Assembly (NCBI GenBank): GCA_030734395.1 | Contig: JAUZTG010000029.1 | Location: 5,580,001 to 5,644,000, forward strand | Direction of reading: 5' to 3' | Source: Sarocladium kiliense | Taxonomy: Eukaryota; Ascomycota; Sordariomycetes; Hypocreales; Sarocladiaceae | DNA: 64,000 bases | Shown: one piece after another, positions 12,010-21,336 of the stretch | How the letters are laid out: each line of letters begins with the position of its first letter | Numbering within the stretch: the first letter of the stretch is position 1 | Notes under the pieces: generated by a model | Databases searched by the model: none | What the model was told of the DNA's origin: nothing | What the model saw: the letters and a program-made list of their open reading frames with translations, nothing else | Program-made: the position numbers and the translations under genes

Positions 12010-12227
12010 TGATAAGAGTAAATGTAATGCGAATGCGCGAGCGACCTCAGCATGAGTTCAGTATGAGTGCTATGACCTTGGGACACTGGCCCCAACTGGG
12101 TTTTATATACACACGCATCCTGCTCAACGTCGATAAATTGCAAGATGTTGAAATCAACCGAGTCTATCCTGACGTTGAAGATATCATGATAGCTATCGAT
12201 GGCGTGCTGATAAGAATTGACCTATCG
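12010..12227. promoter_or_regulatory. Cluster of six GATA-factor motifs (HGATAR)
   Basis: HGATAR cores lie at 12010-12015 (TGATAA), 12131-12136 (CGATAA), 12187-12192 (TGATAG), 12193-12198 (CTATCG, reverse), 12208-12213 (TGATAA) and 12222-12227 (CTATCG, reverse). Four of them fall within 41 bases. AreA/NIT2-type factors bind such sites in nitrogen-catabolite genes, and DAL5-family permeases are frequent targets. Confidence 0.5.
12101..12109 (-). promoter_or_regulatory. TATA box of the DAL5-type permease
   Basis: The minus strand reads TATATAAAA about 145 bases upstream of the permease ATG at 11956, a suitable spacing for a fungal TATA element. Confidence 0.55.
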
Positions 12228-12251
12228 GCTGCGGTGGATAGCTTCAATCTA

Positions 12252-12303
12252 CGGCATGCCGCCGGGTCCGGAATCAAGCCGGCGGTATACCGACGGCATC
12301 CCG
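12252..12303. promoter_or_regulatory. Three CGG-N4-CCG inverted repeats (Zn2Cys6-type operators)
   Basis: CGGCATGCCG (12252-12261) and CGGTATACCG (12283-12292) are perfect 10-bp palindromes whose starts are 31 bases apart. CGGCATCCCG (12294-12303) keeps the CGG and CCG halves with the same four-base gap. Inverted CGG triplets are the standard target of Zn2Cys6 dimers, and such a regulator is encoded two genes away. Confidence 0.65.
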
Positions 12304-12490
12304 ACGGATGTGGCTTGCAAACGGGCGTCACGCAAGAGCCTCGAACAATGACTTACAAGATACAGGTCCATTATCGAAGCATAATTTCCATTAAAGAAAG
12401 AGGTCTTCTTCTATCAAATCTCAGCCATAACATAGAAGAAAGGACCCAGGCAGTCGACCTTGAGCCGCTCAACACGCCGCAGACCAAGAC

Positions 12491-13699
12491 ATGGAGCAGA
12501 ACGCACTCAAAAGGCGAGGAGTTGGCCTCACTGGTGTGGACAAGAGTCGTTCATTTGGAGGCTACACACTCTTCTGTCCCCTTACAAGCAATGTTGCGCA
12601 TCTTATCGACATTGATGGCAAAGAGGTTCATTCTTGGAAGCTCCCTGGCCGGGTTGGCAGGCATGCCACAATTCTGCCCAACGGCAACCTTGCAGTCAAT
12701 ACTTTGCGCGAGCCTACCAAACAAGTCACCAAGGATGGCGGCCCTTGGCCATTCCCATTCTTCAACAAGTATGGAGGAGGAGTCATGAGCGAGCTGGACC
12801 CGGAGGGCAACGTTGTGCGCCAATTCAAGGATCCGCTCGGTCACCATGACCAATATCACTATGGCGATGGGCGAATGCTTTACACCAGCCTCGAGGCGCT
12901 TTCTCTGGAGGACTCCAAGAAAGTTCAAGGCGGTGTTCCGGGGAGTGAGATTGACGGCATCACATACGCCGACACCATCAATGAAGTAGATGCCAACGGG
13001 AAGTTGACTTGGCAATGGAAGGTCTCTGAGGGGCTACCTCGGGATGAATACCCCCTTCAGCCGCATTACACCCGCGAACACTACCCTCTCATCAATTCTG
13101 TTCTTCCCATGCGCGATGGAAAACACATTCTCGCATCTCTACGATCCGTCTCCGCCGTCATCATCATCTCCCGCGCGACAGGCGACATCGTCTGGAAACT
13201 AGACTCGAGCACTCTCGCTCAGCAGCATAACGCCACTGAGCTCGAGAATGGCAACATCCTCATCTTCGACAATGGAGCTTTCCGCAATGGCGAGTCTATT
13301 ACCTACACTCGTGCCATTGAGGTTGATCGCAAGACGAGGAAGATTGTGTGGGAATACCGTGACACGGCGCAGATGCATAATTTCTTCACACCCTTCATGG
13401 GCAGCGCCCAGAAATTGGCGAACGGCAACACACTGCTGTGTGAGAGTGCATTTGGTCGGTTATTCGAAGTGACCAAGGATAAGTACGTGTGCTGGGAGTA
13501 CATCAACCCACACTTTGCGCCGTATCCCGATGCAGTAACTGCGAAGATCTTTCCGGGAGAGTCAAATGCGCTATTCAGAGCCTATAGATATAGCTTGGAG
13601 GAGATTCCGTGGCTGAAGAAAAGGTTGGGTTCCATCAAGGGGAAGAGCGAGGAAGCGGACGATAAAGGTTCATCATGGGGAGGCTGCAGACAGCAGTAG
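12491..13699 (+). CDS. Arylsulfotransferase-like (ASST family) beta-propeller protein
   Basis: A single-exon gene encoding 402 residues with repeated beta-propeller blades of the arylsulfotransferase family (PF14269/PF05935 type). Blade motifs recur: GRHATILPNGNLAVNT, QQHNATELENGNILIFDNG and SAQKLANGNTLLCESAFGR. The His in QQHNATELENGN corresponds to the blade carrying the conserved His in bacterial ASST enzymes, which move sulfate between phenolic donors and acceptors. There is no signal peptide or membrane helix, unlike many fungal relatives of 500-600 residues, so it is predicted cytosolic. It is transcribed away from a DAL5-type permease across a promoter with clustered palindromes, suggesting joint control. 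The enzymatic role is uncertain: many fungal members of this family are uncharacterised, and a sulfate-transfer reaction is inference. Confidence 0.78.
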   Translation: MEQNALKRRGVGLTGVDKSRSFGGYTLFCPLTSNVAHLIDIDGKEVHSWKLPGRVGRHATILPNGNLAVNTLREPTKQVTKDGGPWPFPFFNKYGGGVMSELDPEGNVVRQFKDPLGHHDQYHYGDGRMLYTSLEALSLEDSKKVQGGVPGSEIDGITYADTINEVDANGKLTWQWKVSEGLPRDEYPLQPHYTREHYPLINSVLPMRDGKHILASLRSVSAVIIISRATGDIVWKLDSSTLAQQHNATELENGNILIFDNGAFRNGESITYTRAIEVDRKTRKIVWEYRDTAQMHNFFTPFMGSAQKLANGNTLLCESAFGRLFEVTKDKYVCWEYINPHFAPYPDAVTAKIFPGESNALFRAYRYSLEEIPWLKKRLGSIKGKSEEADDKGSSWGGCRQQ

Positions 13700-14330
13700 A
13701 CGATCCGATGATTCGCTAAATACATGTGTATAATGAAATGAGTCCGGTCGCGAGTAGAAGTAATAAGCAAAGCCAGTGCTTGTCCCTCAAGACTCCGTCA
13801 GCTGGATTGGAGGCGTGTTGCAAAGGTGATAGTCAAGAGGGGAGGCGGCGAACAACATGTCACATACTCGGCTAAGTATAGTCACCATAAGTACCTCATA
13901 TATCAACTTTTGCTCTTGAAAAGACCAGCTAACAAAAATTCATGCTCGACTCAGCGACGGGGCATTTCAAGTAAAATATTTGGTCAATCTAATAGAGGTA
14001 GTAATACAGATTGACAGGGCTACACTTACATAACCTCTGTCTTCCAGAGGCTGGTTACCTGAGAGCGCCCTCGCATCACAGCGATTAGCATTATGAAGGG
14101 AGTAATCTCACCTCTTCTATTGCAGTCAAAGTTGGCCATTTGACATTCTCTATTTTTTCCCTCCCCCTCGATGCCGTGACTCTAGTCGTGAAATGCAAGT
14201 ATCACGAAGCTGAAATCCTTAGTCAGCAAACTTGACTCCGTCATAGCTCCAGTCGCGTGCTGCCCCTCGATCAAGAACCACTTCCTCCTCAGGCTTCCTT
14301 ACCGCGCTCGAAACGCGCCAGCTTCCCAAG
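13700..14330. other. Intergenic, 631 bases
   Basis: No gene seen. This is the 3' flank of the arylsulfotransferase-like gene and the promoter of the AP-3 mu gene; the part around 13900-14030 is A+T-rich. Confidence 0.55.
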
Positions 14331-16055
14331 ATGAGCGGCGTCATTGAAGCTGTGCATATCTTCGATGACAACAGGTAGGGTCTCTAACTACTGTGGCCCT
14401 GGGTCTGTACTGACTGGTTCTAGGAATCCCATCCTGTCGCACATCTACGCCGGCCGTCCACTCTCAGCATCCCACCTCCTCCCCCTCTACCTCGAACACC
14501 CCTCGCCTCGACCAAACCTCATCTACCTCGCCAATACAAACCCTCCGACTCTTGTCTACAGTTTGACTCACGGAAATTTACTCCTCCTCGCTACCTCGAC
14601 TTCCGACATCGAGCCCCTTCTTGTCCTAGAGTTCCTTCACCGAGTAGTTGATGCTTTCGAGGACTTCCTCGGTGCGCCGCTCCTGGCTGTCAAGATCGAG
14701 AACAATTACGATGTCGTCGCACAGCTTCTTACGGAGATGTGCGATGCCGGTATGATCAGCACAACCGAGCCTAATGCGCTTAGAGAGGTGGTTGAGATCG
14801 AGGGATGGGTTGGGAAGCTTCTTGGGAGTATCACTCTTCCCGGGTTTGTGTCCCGTATACAATTTCTCCCAAAAATGCAATCACTGACACATGCTCCAGT
14901 CAAAAGCCGCTGAGCACAAACTTCTCCAATTCCAGCGCACCATCATTAGCAGCTGCTAATGGCCCTGCCTTGCCGTGGAGAAGAGCAAATGTCAGGCATA
15001 CCTCGAATGAGATGTACGCCGACGTTGTCGAGACACTTTCAGTCACACTTGCGCCATCAGGTCGCCCCCTAGCAGCATTCGCAAATGGGACAATCGCTTT
15101 CACCTCAAAAGTCTCTGGCGTGCCAGACATCACACTTTCCTTAACAAGCCCATCAGGCAAGCACAATATCGAGGGAATCATGGAGTTGCCAGTATTTCAT
15201 CCATGTGTCCGGCTAAACAGGTGGAAGGAACGCCCTGGTGAACTCAGCTTCATCCCCCCAGATGGAAGATTCATCCTCGCGGGCTATGAGGTGGACCTTT
15301 TGCCGTTTACGAGCGGCAAGAGTGGAAGCCTCAGTGCCAACAACCTCAAATTACCCGTGAACCTGGAGATGAAGACTGGTCTTGGAGCCTTGGGGTCTGA
15401 TTTTGAAGTCCGCCTACAGGTAAACAAGATCATGGGTACACATACACCCGGGCCAGCGCAGAGTGGGCGTGGTGGCCCAGGACGACTCGGCAGTGGACCT
15501 CATCCAGGGTCACCAGGCGCACCACAAATCGATGATGTGACAGTCACCATTCCTCTTCCCGCAGACGTTCGGAATTTGTCTGAACTTCGACCGAGTAAGG
15601 GCGATGCCAGCTTCAACCCGGGAGAGAAGATGCTGGAATGGCACATTTCGGCGAAGGACTTCTCCGGCCCTACCTCCTACTTCGGTCTTCGAGGCACAGT
15701 AGTGGGCCCCTTTGTTGACGACGATGAGGAAGCAACCGGGGCGAATGGCTTTGGTCTGGATGACTACTCCTACAATGAACCGTATCAAAGTGCATCGGCA
15801 GGCAAAAGCGAAGGAGGAGCGAAGAAAGGAGACGATGATGCAAAAGATGCGGCAAAGGTCGCGCAGAACAAGATCCTGATGCCGAGCTCAGCGTCAGTAA
15901 GCTTCGCAGTGAAAGGATGGCTGGCAAGCGGTCTTAAGGTTGAGAGCATATTGATAGATACGAGGAAGAGCAAGGGACTAGGAGAGGGAGTGAAGCCGTA
16001 CAAGGGTGTGAAGTACCTGACAGTGAGTAAAGGAGGAGTTGAGATCCGAGCATGA
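14331..16055 (+). CDS. APM3: AP-3 adaptor complex mu subunit
   Basis: AP-3 mu recognises YxxPhi sorting signals and sends cargo from Golgi or endosomes directly to the vacuole. Exons 14331-14374, 14424-14843 and 14900-16055 give 539 residues. Exon 1 encodes only 14 complete codons (MSGVIEAVHIFDDN), and splicing restores FDDNRNPILSHIYAG. The N-terminal longin-like domain spans about 1-160. The mu homology domain starts near 195 with WRRANVRHTSNEMYADVVETL and continues with HPCVRLNRW, FIPPDGRFILAGYEV and EWHISAKD. Low-complexity inserts rich in Gly/Pro (near 365) and Asp/Ala/Lys (near 460) make it longer than the roughly 415-residue animal protein, as in other filamentous fungi. The second intron has a less usual GTTTGT donor but joins the frame exactly. 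Confidence 0.9.
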
Positions 16056-16514
16056 CATGGCATGGGATCAATACCATAGACGAGGAAATGACTATGACAC
16101 TAATAAAGCATGCATCTTCAAACAACTAGAACTGATTTAAAGTCTACATCGGATCGTCATCTTGATTGACAGTCGGATGTTCCCGCGGGAAGCTTCGGCA
16201 CTGCACCCCATCCCCCCCAGGCGCCGTTCCGGGGTCTGCAAGCGCTAAACCCCACACTCGTCACCTACTGTTCCGCCCCGTTTCGGCGCACCATTCACCG
16301 GCAGCACGAGGTGATCGGCTCTACGCTACCGACGTCGCGTCTTCCCCCTCCAACCTCAATTCATCCACGATCCTCTCCCATCAGAGCGCCATCTCCAAGC
16401 CCGGTCACCAGCCTGTCTTCGACGATGGGCCCGGCGGCCTTGAGTGCCAGACGACCGATATAGCGATCGCAATCCCAGATTGACTGCCTGCGCAGGAGGC
16501 GCAACGAGGAAGTG
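16056..16514. other. Intergenic, MCT1 promoter
   Basis: No gene seen. C-rich stretches such as CCCCATCCCCCCCAGG near 16207 lie in the probable promoter or leader of the next gene. Confidence 0.55.
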
Positions 16515-17839
16515 ATGACGCAGCTTGCCAGCTCGGCTTTGCGGCGATGCTGTGCAGGTGCTCGACATGTTGAGGCTGGACTGGCTAGAAGACGTAGCGT
16601 GGGAAGCCCGCGCTTGCACAATGGCCAGAGACACATGTCGCAGTCGACACGGCCCAAGACGGCCATCTTCTTCCCTGGTAAGCTGCCCGTGTTAAATCTG
16701 GAGCTCTCAAAGAGCGTGCAAGCTGACCCTGCATCTCAGGCCAAGGTGTTCAGAGGGTCGGAATGCTCACACCATGGATCGAAGCCTTCCCAGCGACCGC
16801 GAATTCAATCATCGAAGAGGTCAACCATCTCGTAGGCTATAAGCTGTCCGATGTCATTCAGAACGGCCCTTCGAACACACTCACGCGAACCACCAACGCA
16901 CAACCCGCCATCATGGCCACTTCTATCTTAATATTGCGTATTTTGGAGAAAGAATTCGCCTTCCGCATCGAAGACCACTTCGACATCACACTGGGACACT
17001 CATTGGGAGAGTTCGCAGCACTAGTTGCGGGTGGCTACATGTCGTTCGAGGATAGTCTGTACCTAGTGCAGAAGCGCGCAGCAGCGATGTCGGATGCTAC
17101 TCAGCGTGCTATCAATACATACGGTGGAGAATACGGCATGGTCGCAGTGATCACAGAGCCGGCATACCTACAGACTCTCATCGATGCGATACGCGATTTT
17201 GTCGGGCACTCGAGCGCTGGAAGCAAGTCAGAGAGTAGGGACCATGTGCCGCCCATCGATCAGGTTCTCATTGCAAACATAAACAGCAAGAACCAGATTG
17301 TTCTAAGCGGGAGTATCGAAAGGATCAAGACGTTGATCGCGCATGTACGACAGTTCCTCGGCCACGATCCACGTGCCGTGAGGTTACACTCAGACAGTCC
17401 ATTTCACAGTCCGATCGTGAAACCAGCAGTGGGCGTAATGCATAAGCTCCTCGCAGGCGGAAGCAGAGTACCAGGCAGAGAGGATGAAGATATTGTGACG
17501 TTTCCGGGAAGATTGCCCTGTGTCAGCAACGTGACGGCAAGACCGTTCCAAACGAAAGAAGAGCTGAAAGATCTTCTGGCGAGAAGCTGTCTCGAGACAG
17601 TGCGGTGGTGGGACAGCATCAAATATCTTGATCAAGAGGTCAAGGTCAGGAGATGGGTCGGCATTGGGCCAGGAAGGGTAGGACGGAACTTGGTGGGCAA
17701 GGAGGTGGGGATGCGCGGGAAGGATCTGGTGAAGGGTGGAGGTGTCTGGGCGATCACGGATCCGTCAGAGATTGAGGAAGCATTGAGAGGCTTGGAAGAA
17801 ACTAAAGATATCGTCGATGAAGAGGACGAAGAGACTTGA
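16515..17839 (+). CDS. MCT1: Mitochondrial malonyl-CoA:ACP transacylase
   Basis: Transfers malonyl groups to mitochondrial acyl carrier protein, supplying type II fatty acid synthesis that makes octanoate for lipoic acid. Exons 16515-16677 and 16740-17839 give 420 residues. The first 45 residues are rich in Arg and Ala with no acidic residue until Glu 20 (SSALRRCCAGARHVEAGLARRR) and look like a mitochondrial presequence. Splicing rebuilds AIFFPGQGVQRVGML, the family's first motif. The nucleophile is Ser at about 142 in TLGHSLGEFAAL. LHSDSPFHSPIVKPA near 295 carries the catalytic His, and CVSNVTARPF follows. The C-terminus ends in an acidic tail (DIVDEEDEET). The stop is only 129 bases from the end of the convergent regulator gene. 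Confidence 0.92.
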
Positions 17840-17968
17840 CAGCATCAAAGGACAGCGGCAATGGTCATGGGCAGGTTACATTGCTTGAGGGTATATCCAG
17901 CAGAATAATTGAACGGCGTCTAGCAAGTGAGCACACACTTCTGGTGTCGGCTTTTTCAACTATATTGA

Positions 17969-20572
17969 CTACCTTGAGAACATCGGACTTGTCGTGAGTA
18001 AGTCCATAGCTTCTACATCCATCGAGTTTGCAAAGTCCAACACAGACTCAATTGGCCAGTCCCCAGTGCCAACGCTCAACCCTCCCCAAGGATGAGTGTC
18101 CCAACCTGAGACGGTGCCATTCAGGGGCAACGTAAGCGAATCTGGAGCATGGCCCGGTGCCGTGTCCTCGCTTCCGGAGAAAGTCTTCTCTCTCAACCTG
18201 TCAAGAACCTCGGCGCATTCTGAAAGTCGGCCAGGTTCATTCCCGGTTGCGCTTCCAGCGAGTAGACTTTCTAGATGGCGCAGCGCAGTGATACACTGAG
18301 AAATGGTAGCACTGTCGGCTGCTGCTGAAGTATCGCCCGCCACATTCGCAAGCGGAACATCCATTGCTTGACGGGACTTCCAGTGGGCGTAAACAATATG
18401 TAGCCCTGCTTGCCAAAGCAAGTGAGGGCCACTCGGGTAAAGAGTGATTAGGAACAAGTTCTCGGGGGCTTGCTGCAGTCCAGGTATCCCATCTACCGGC
18501 ATGATGGCCTTTGATAATGTGTCGATTAGAGTTCGGGAAGCATCGATGCAACGCTTCAGTGAATCAGCGACCTGGGGTTCTGGGGAGGTAAAACTCAGAG
18601 CCGGTCGGTGAACATGAATAGTCGTGATTGAAAGCACGACCTGTAACCAGACCGATTCTAAAGGAGGCGTTTCTTCATGAGCTGTAGCAGGCTCGAAAGA
18701 CAGGTCTAGGCCTGAATATGTTCCCTTCGGCTTGTTTGGGATGGTGCTCAACAGAGTGGAAGTCTTCCTGGTCCAGACATCTAGTTCTGCTTGTAGTTGC
18801 TTGATCTTCGCTACGCCGCCGCGCCGCTGCGTTGTTGTGTACAGGTTTTCTAGGGCTGTCCCCATGATCCTAGCAAGTTCAAACATAGCGATTGCCGAGT
18901 CCACCTGCGAGCCCTCTCCAGGTAGAGGGAACGCCATGGGCGTTGTAGACATGTCAACGTGGTTGAGACTCAGCGGAAGATCTGTGTCGACATCTTGATC
19001 CCGTATTAATCGAGGCAAGCCATGATATGTGCTAGTGAAACTATGAGAAAGTATATGTTAGGCTCAGTGGTGATCTTAAGAGGGCGAGATACACTTACGT
19101 GTCGAGAGCATACTGGCACCACCAAGACCTACGCCGAATCTCAGCCTCCAATGGGTCGAAACGAAAGCGCTGCGAATGTCGATGTAGGCCCAACGTTTGC
19201 GCTAGCCGTGTAGCCGTGCCACTCAACTGAGACGACACCTGTTTTCTCGATGATAATTGGAGGTAGATCTGCGATACTTCAAGTGCTTGGAGGGTCTGTA
19301 AACAAGGCTTCTCCAATATTCTGTCATAAATTGCAGTCGAGAAGGCGTAATAAACCTCTGAAAGGCATATGAAGTGCAGATGATCTTTGCTGCATGTGCC
19401 TTGACGTCCAATGGCTCCGATTGCAAGTAAACTCAGTATAAGATGAAGCGTAGCGAACGCACTGGTATCCATTGGCCGAGACCAGCTTCTTAGCTCCGCC
19501 AAGGCGCGTACTGTAGTGTCTTCATGCACTATGGGGTAGATTGGTGTAAGCCGGGATATTGCTGTGTAGAGTAGCTCATCTGCATCAGCGGGAAGCCTAC
19601 TCAATAGGCTGCGAAGCAGGTCTGCATCTCCGTGCCTTTGTGAAGCATGATCAATTAGTTCGTGAAGATGGAGGCTGTAAGCAGAGCTCGGAAACATCTG
19701 CGGAGTCTCATGCAGTATGTGCATATTCTGCTCCGCCTGGCTTGCGAAATGGACGCCTGTGGTGGATCCAGCAAACATCGCAACCCCTCGGTCATCACAG
19801 ACAAGACGCCCCATGTGCCTTATAATCGCCTCCTGTGAGGGCCGTGATGATGCCACCTCGATTGGTCTTCTCTCCTGCTGACTGGCAGGACTAACATGGC
19901 TGTCATTCTGTCTGTTGAGCCTTGTGTTGTCGGCCACAGCTTGTGAAGAGAAGGCATAGCTCGATGAGCTCTTTGCGGACATGGCGCTGTTCCCAGTCGG
20001 AAAACTGGGTGACTCGGAGTTTAAGCTTGCTGACTCCAATGCTGATCCAACCGGGCTCGGCTTTGACCCCTGAGCAAGACTTTGGGCATCAATATTCGCG
20101 CCTGTACGCACGACTCCATCTTCTGCTTCATAGTAGCTAGACTTGTCATTAGCCTACGCGACTCATACGTGTTGCTTTGGACTCACTCACCTTTTGCGTT
20201 TTCGATTCCTCTGCAAACGTGCTGTTGTGATACAAGTTACGCCAGTGTTGACGCATGGCTGACACTGTGAGGGAAGAAGTCAACACCTCGTCAGCGAAGG
20301 CATATTGGCATATAGTGCTTACTTCGCCAGCGGTACCGCGACATCTGATCCTCCGTCTACCTGCGATGGCGCCGCGGCCGCGCATCAGAAACCAAGATTT
20401 TAAACATCAAGCTGAAATCAAGAGTGCTCACCGTCTGCAGCGGTCACTTTGAGATTGTTAGCCGTAAAACCCAGGTACTGTGAAACAGAAGCTGCCTAAC
20501 GTACCAAACCTGACTTTGATTCGCGCCTCCGTCGCTGGACGCCGTCGCTGGAGTGGCCTTACTTGCCACCAT
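17969..20572 (-). CDS. Zn2Cys6 transcription factor (regulator 2), zinc domain split over four exons
   Basis: Six exons are needed: 20505-20572, 20432-20446, 20323-20356, 20191-20264, 19099-20136 and 17969-19040, giving 766 residues. Exon 2 is only 15 bases and exon 3 only 34. Joined, they rebuild a perfect zinc cluster at residues 23-50: CDRCRRRRIRC, six residues, then CQPCVNTGVTC. The first cysteine codon itself is split by intron 1. A basic linker follows (RLQRNRKRK). The middle domain spans roughly 260-560, with ADELLYTAISRLTPIYPIVHE, EVSQIYLQLSSRK, TATRLAQTLGLHRH and RRRSWWCQYALDT. The last splice gives TYHGLPRLIRDQDVDTDLP, as in many fungal regulators. It is transcribed away from a DAL5/TNA1-type permease, and a repeated CGG motif in between is a likely binding site. 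Confidence 0.88.
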
Positions 20573-20915
20573 GTCGTATTTCAAGATTAACTCCACAGCA
20601 GCCTGACGGTGCGATCATCCTCAGAAGTCGCCGTGTCAAAATTTGCGCATTGGAAGTAAAGGCAAGCAGAGGAGGGCCTCTAAAGCTAGAGGCACGTAGT
20701 CACGATTCCTAGACCCTCCATCACGTGCCTTAGTAAGCAGTTCTACAGAGGCAGGCACCGGTTCCCGCAAAATGTCGATCTGTACAGAGCTCACAGCTGG
20801 GATTCTTGGACATAACCAAGAAGAGCCTTCAGCGATGGGGAATCCGGGGTTGCTGTCGTGAGTGAAGGACCGCATCGCTGCCCCAGAAATCGCATGACTC
20901 GGGGATGCTGGGCAT

Positions 20916-20956
20916 CGGTATAACGGAATAGCGGAATAGCGCGGACCGCCATACGG
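20916..20956 (+). promoter_or_regulatory. CGG repeat block with tandem CGGAATAG units
   Basis: CGG triplets start at 20916, 20924, 20932, 20942 and 20954. The two CGGAATAG units at 20924-20939 are head to tail. Sixteen bases, ACGGAATAGCGGAATA (20923-20938), recur exactly on the other strand at 23595-23610, upstream of the lyase gene. Direct CGG repeats suit a Zn2Cys6 dimer bound in tandem. Confidence 0.65.
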
Positions 20957-21172
20957 TGCTCAGTGCATCATGGTGACTTTCCAGGCTTCATTTTTCGCAA
21001 ATTACTCCGCACAGACTAGATTCTCCCCGCATTCTCTCCACATGAGCATTCAATCCCGGTATGGCGGACAAGTCGACCGATCAATGCCCCAGACAACGTA
21101 ACAACCCCGGTCTTGCTAGGCGTCCGGGTTGGGGCATGGGGTTACGAGCTCCAACAGCCCATGTCCCTCGTG

Positions 21173-21181
21173 TATATATAT
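21173..21181 (+). promoter_or_regulatory. TATA box of permease 2
   Basis: TATATATAT lies about 160 bases upstream of the permease ATG at 21337, on the same strand. Confidence 0.55.
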
Positions 21182-21336
21182 GAACTTCTCGGTGGATGTT
21201 TCCAATCTCAGTTTCTGGCAGAGTTCCTCCTACCTTACTGCTGGCTCTCATCTTCGTGGCTCAACCCTCTGCTTTCGATTGAACACTTCCTAAGGACAGG
21301 AGAAACTTGAGACATTAAGCTCATCTCATCTTCAAC

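Larger units (their letters stand above)
11957..12490. promoter_or_regulatory. Divergent promoter between permease 1 and the arylsulfotransferase-like gene
   Basis: This 534-base region separates two divergent start codons. It holds a minus-strand TATA element, at least six GATA core motifs between 12010 and 12227, and three CGG-N4-CCG sites between 12252 and 12303. The right third is A-rich and probably the leader of the plus-strand gene. Confidence 0.7.
20573..21336. promoter_or_regulatory. Divergent promoter between regulator 2 and permease 2
   Basis: This 764-base region separates the two start codons. It contains a run of five CGG triplets (20916, 20924, 20932, 20942, 20954), including two tandem CGGAATAG units, and a TATA element near 21175. 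No gene is recognisable inside. Confidence 0.65.

Noticed and set aside
20149..20385. Alternative unspliced start for regulator 2 with RRRIRC
   Set aside because: It lacks the first two cysteines; the four-exon join gives a perfect zinc cluster instead.
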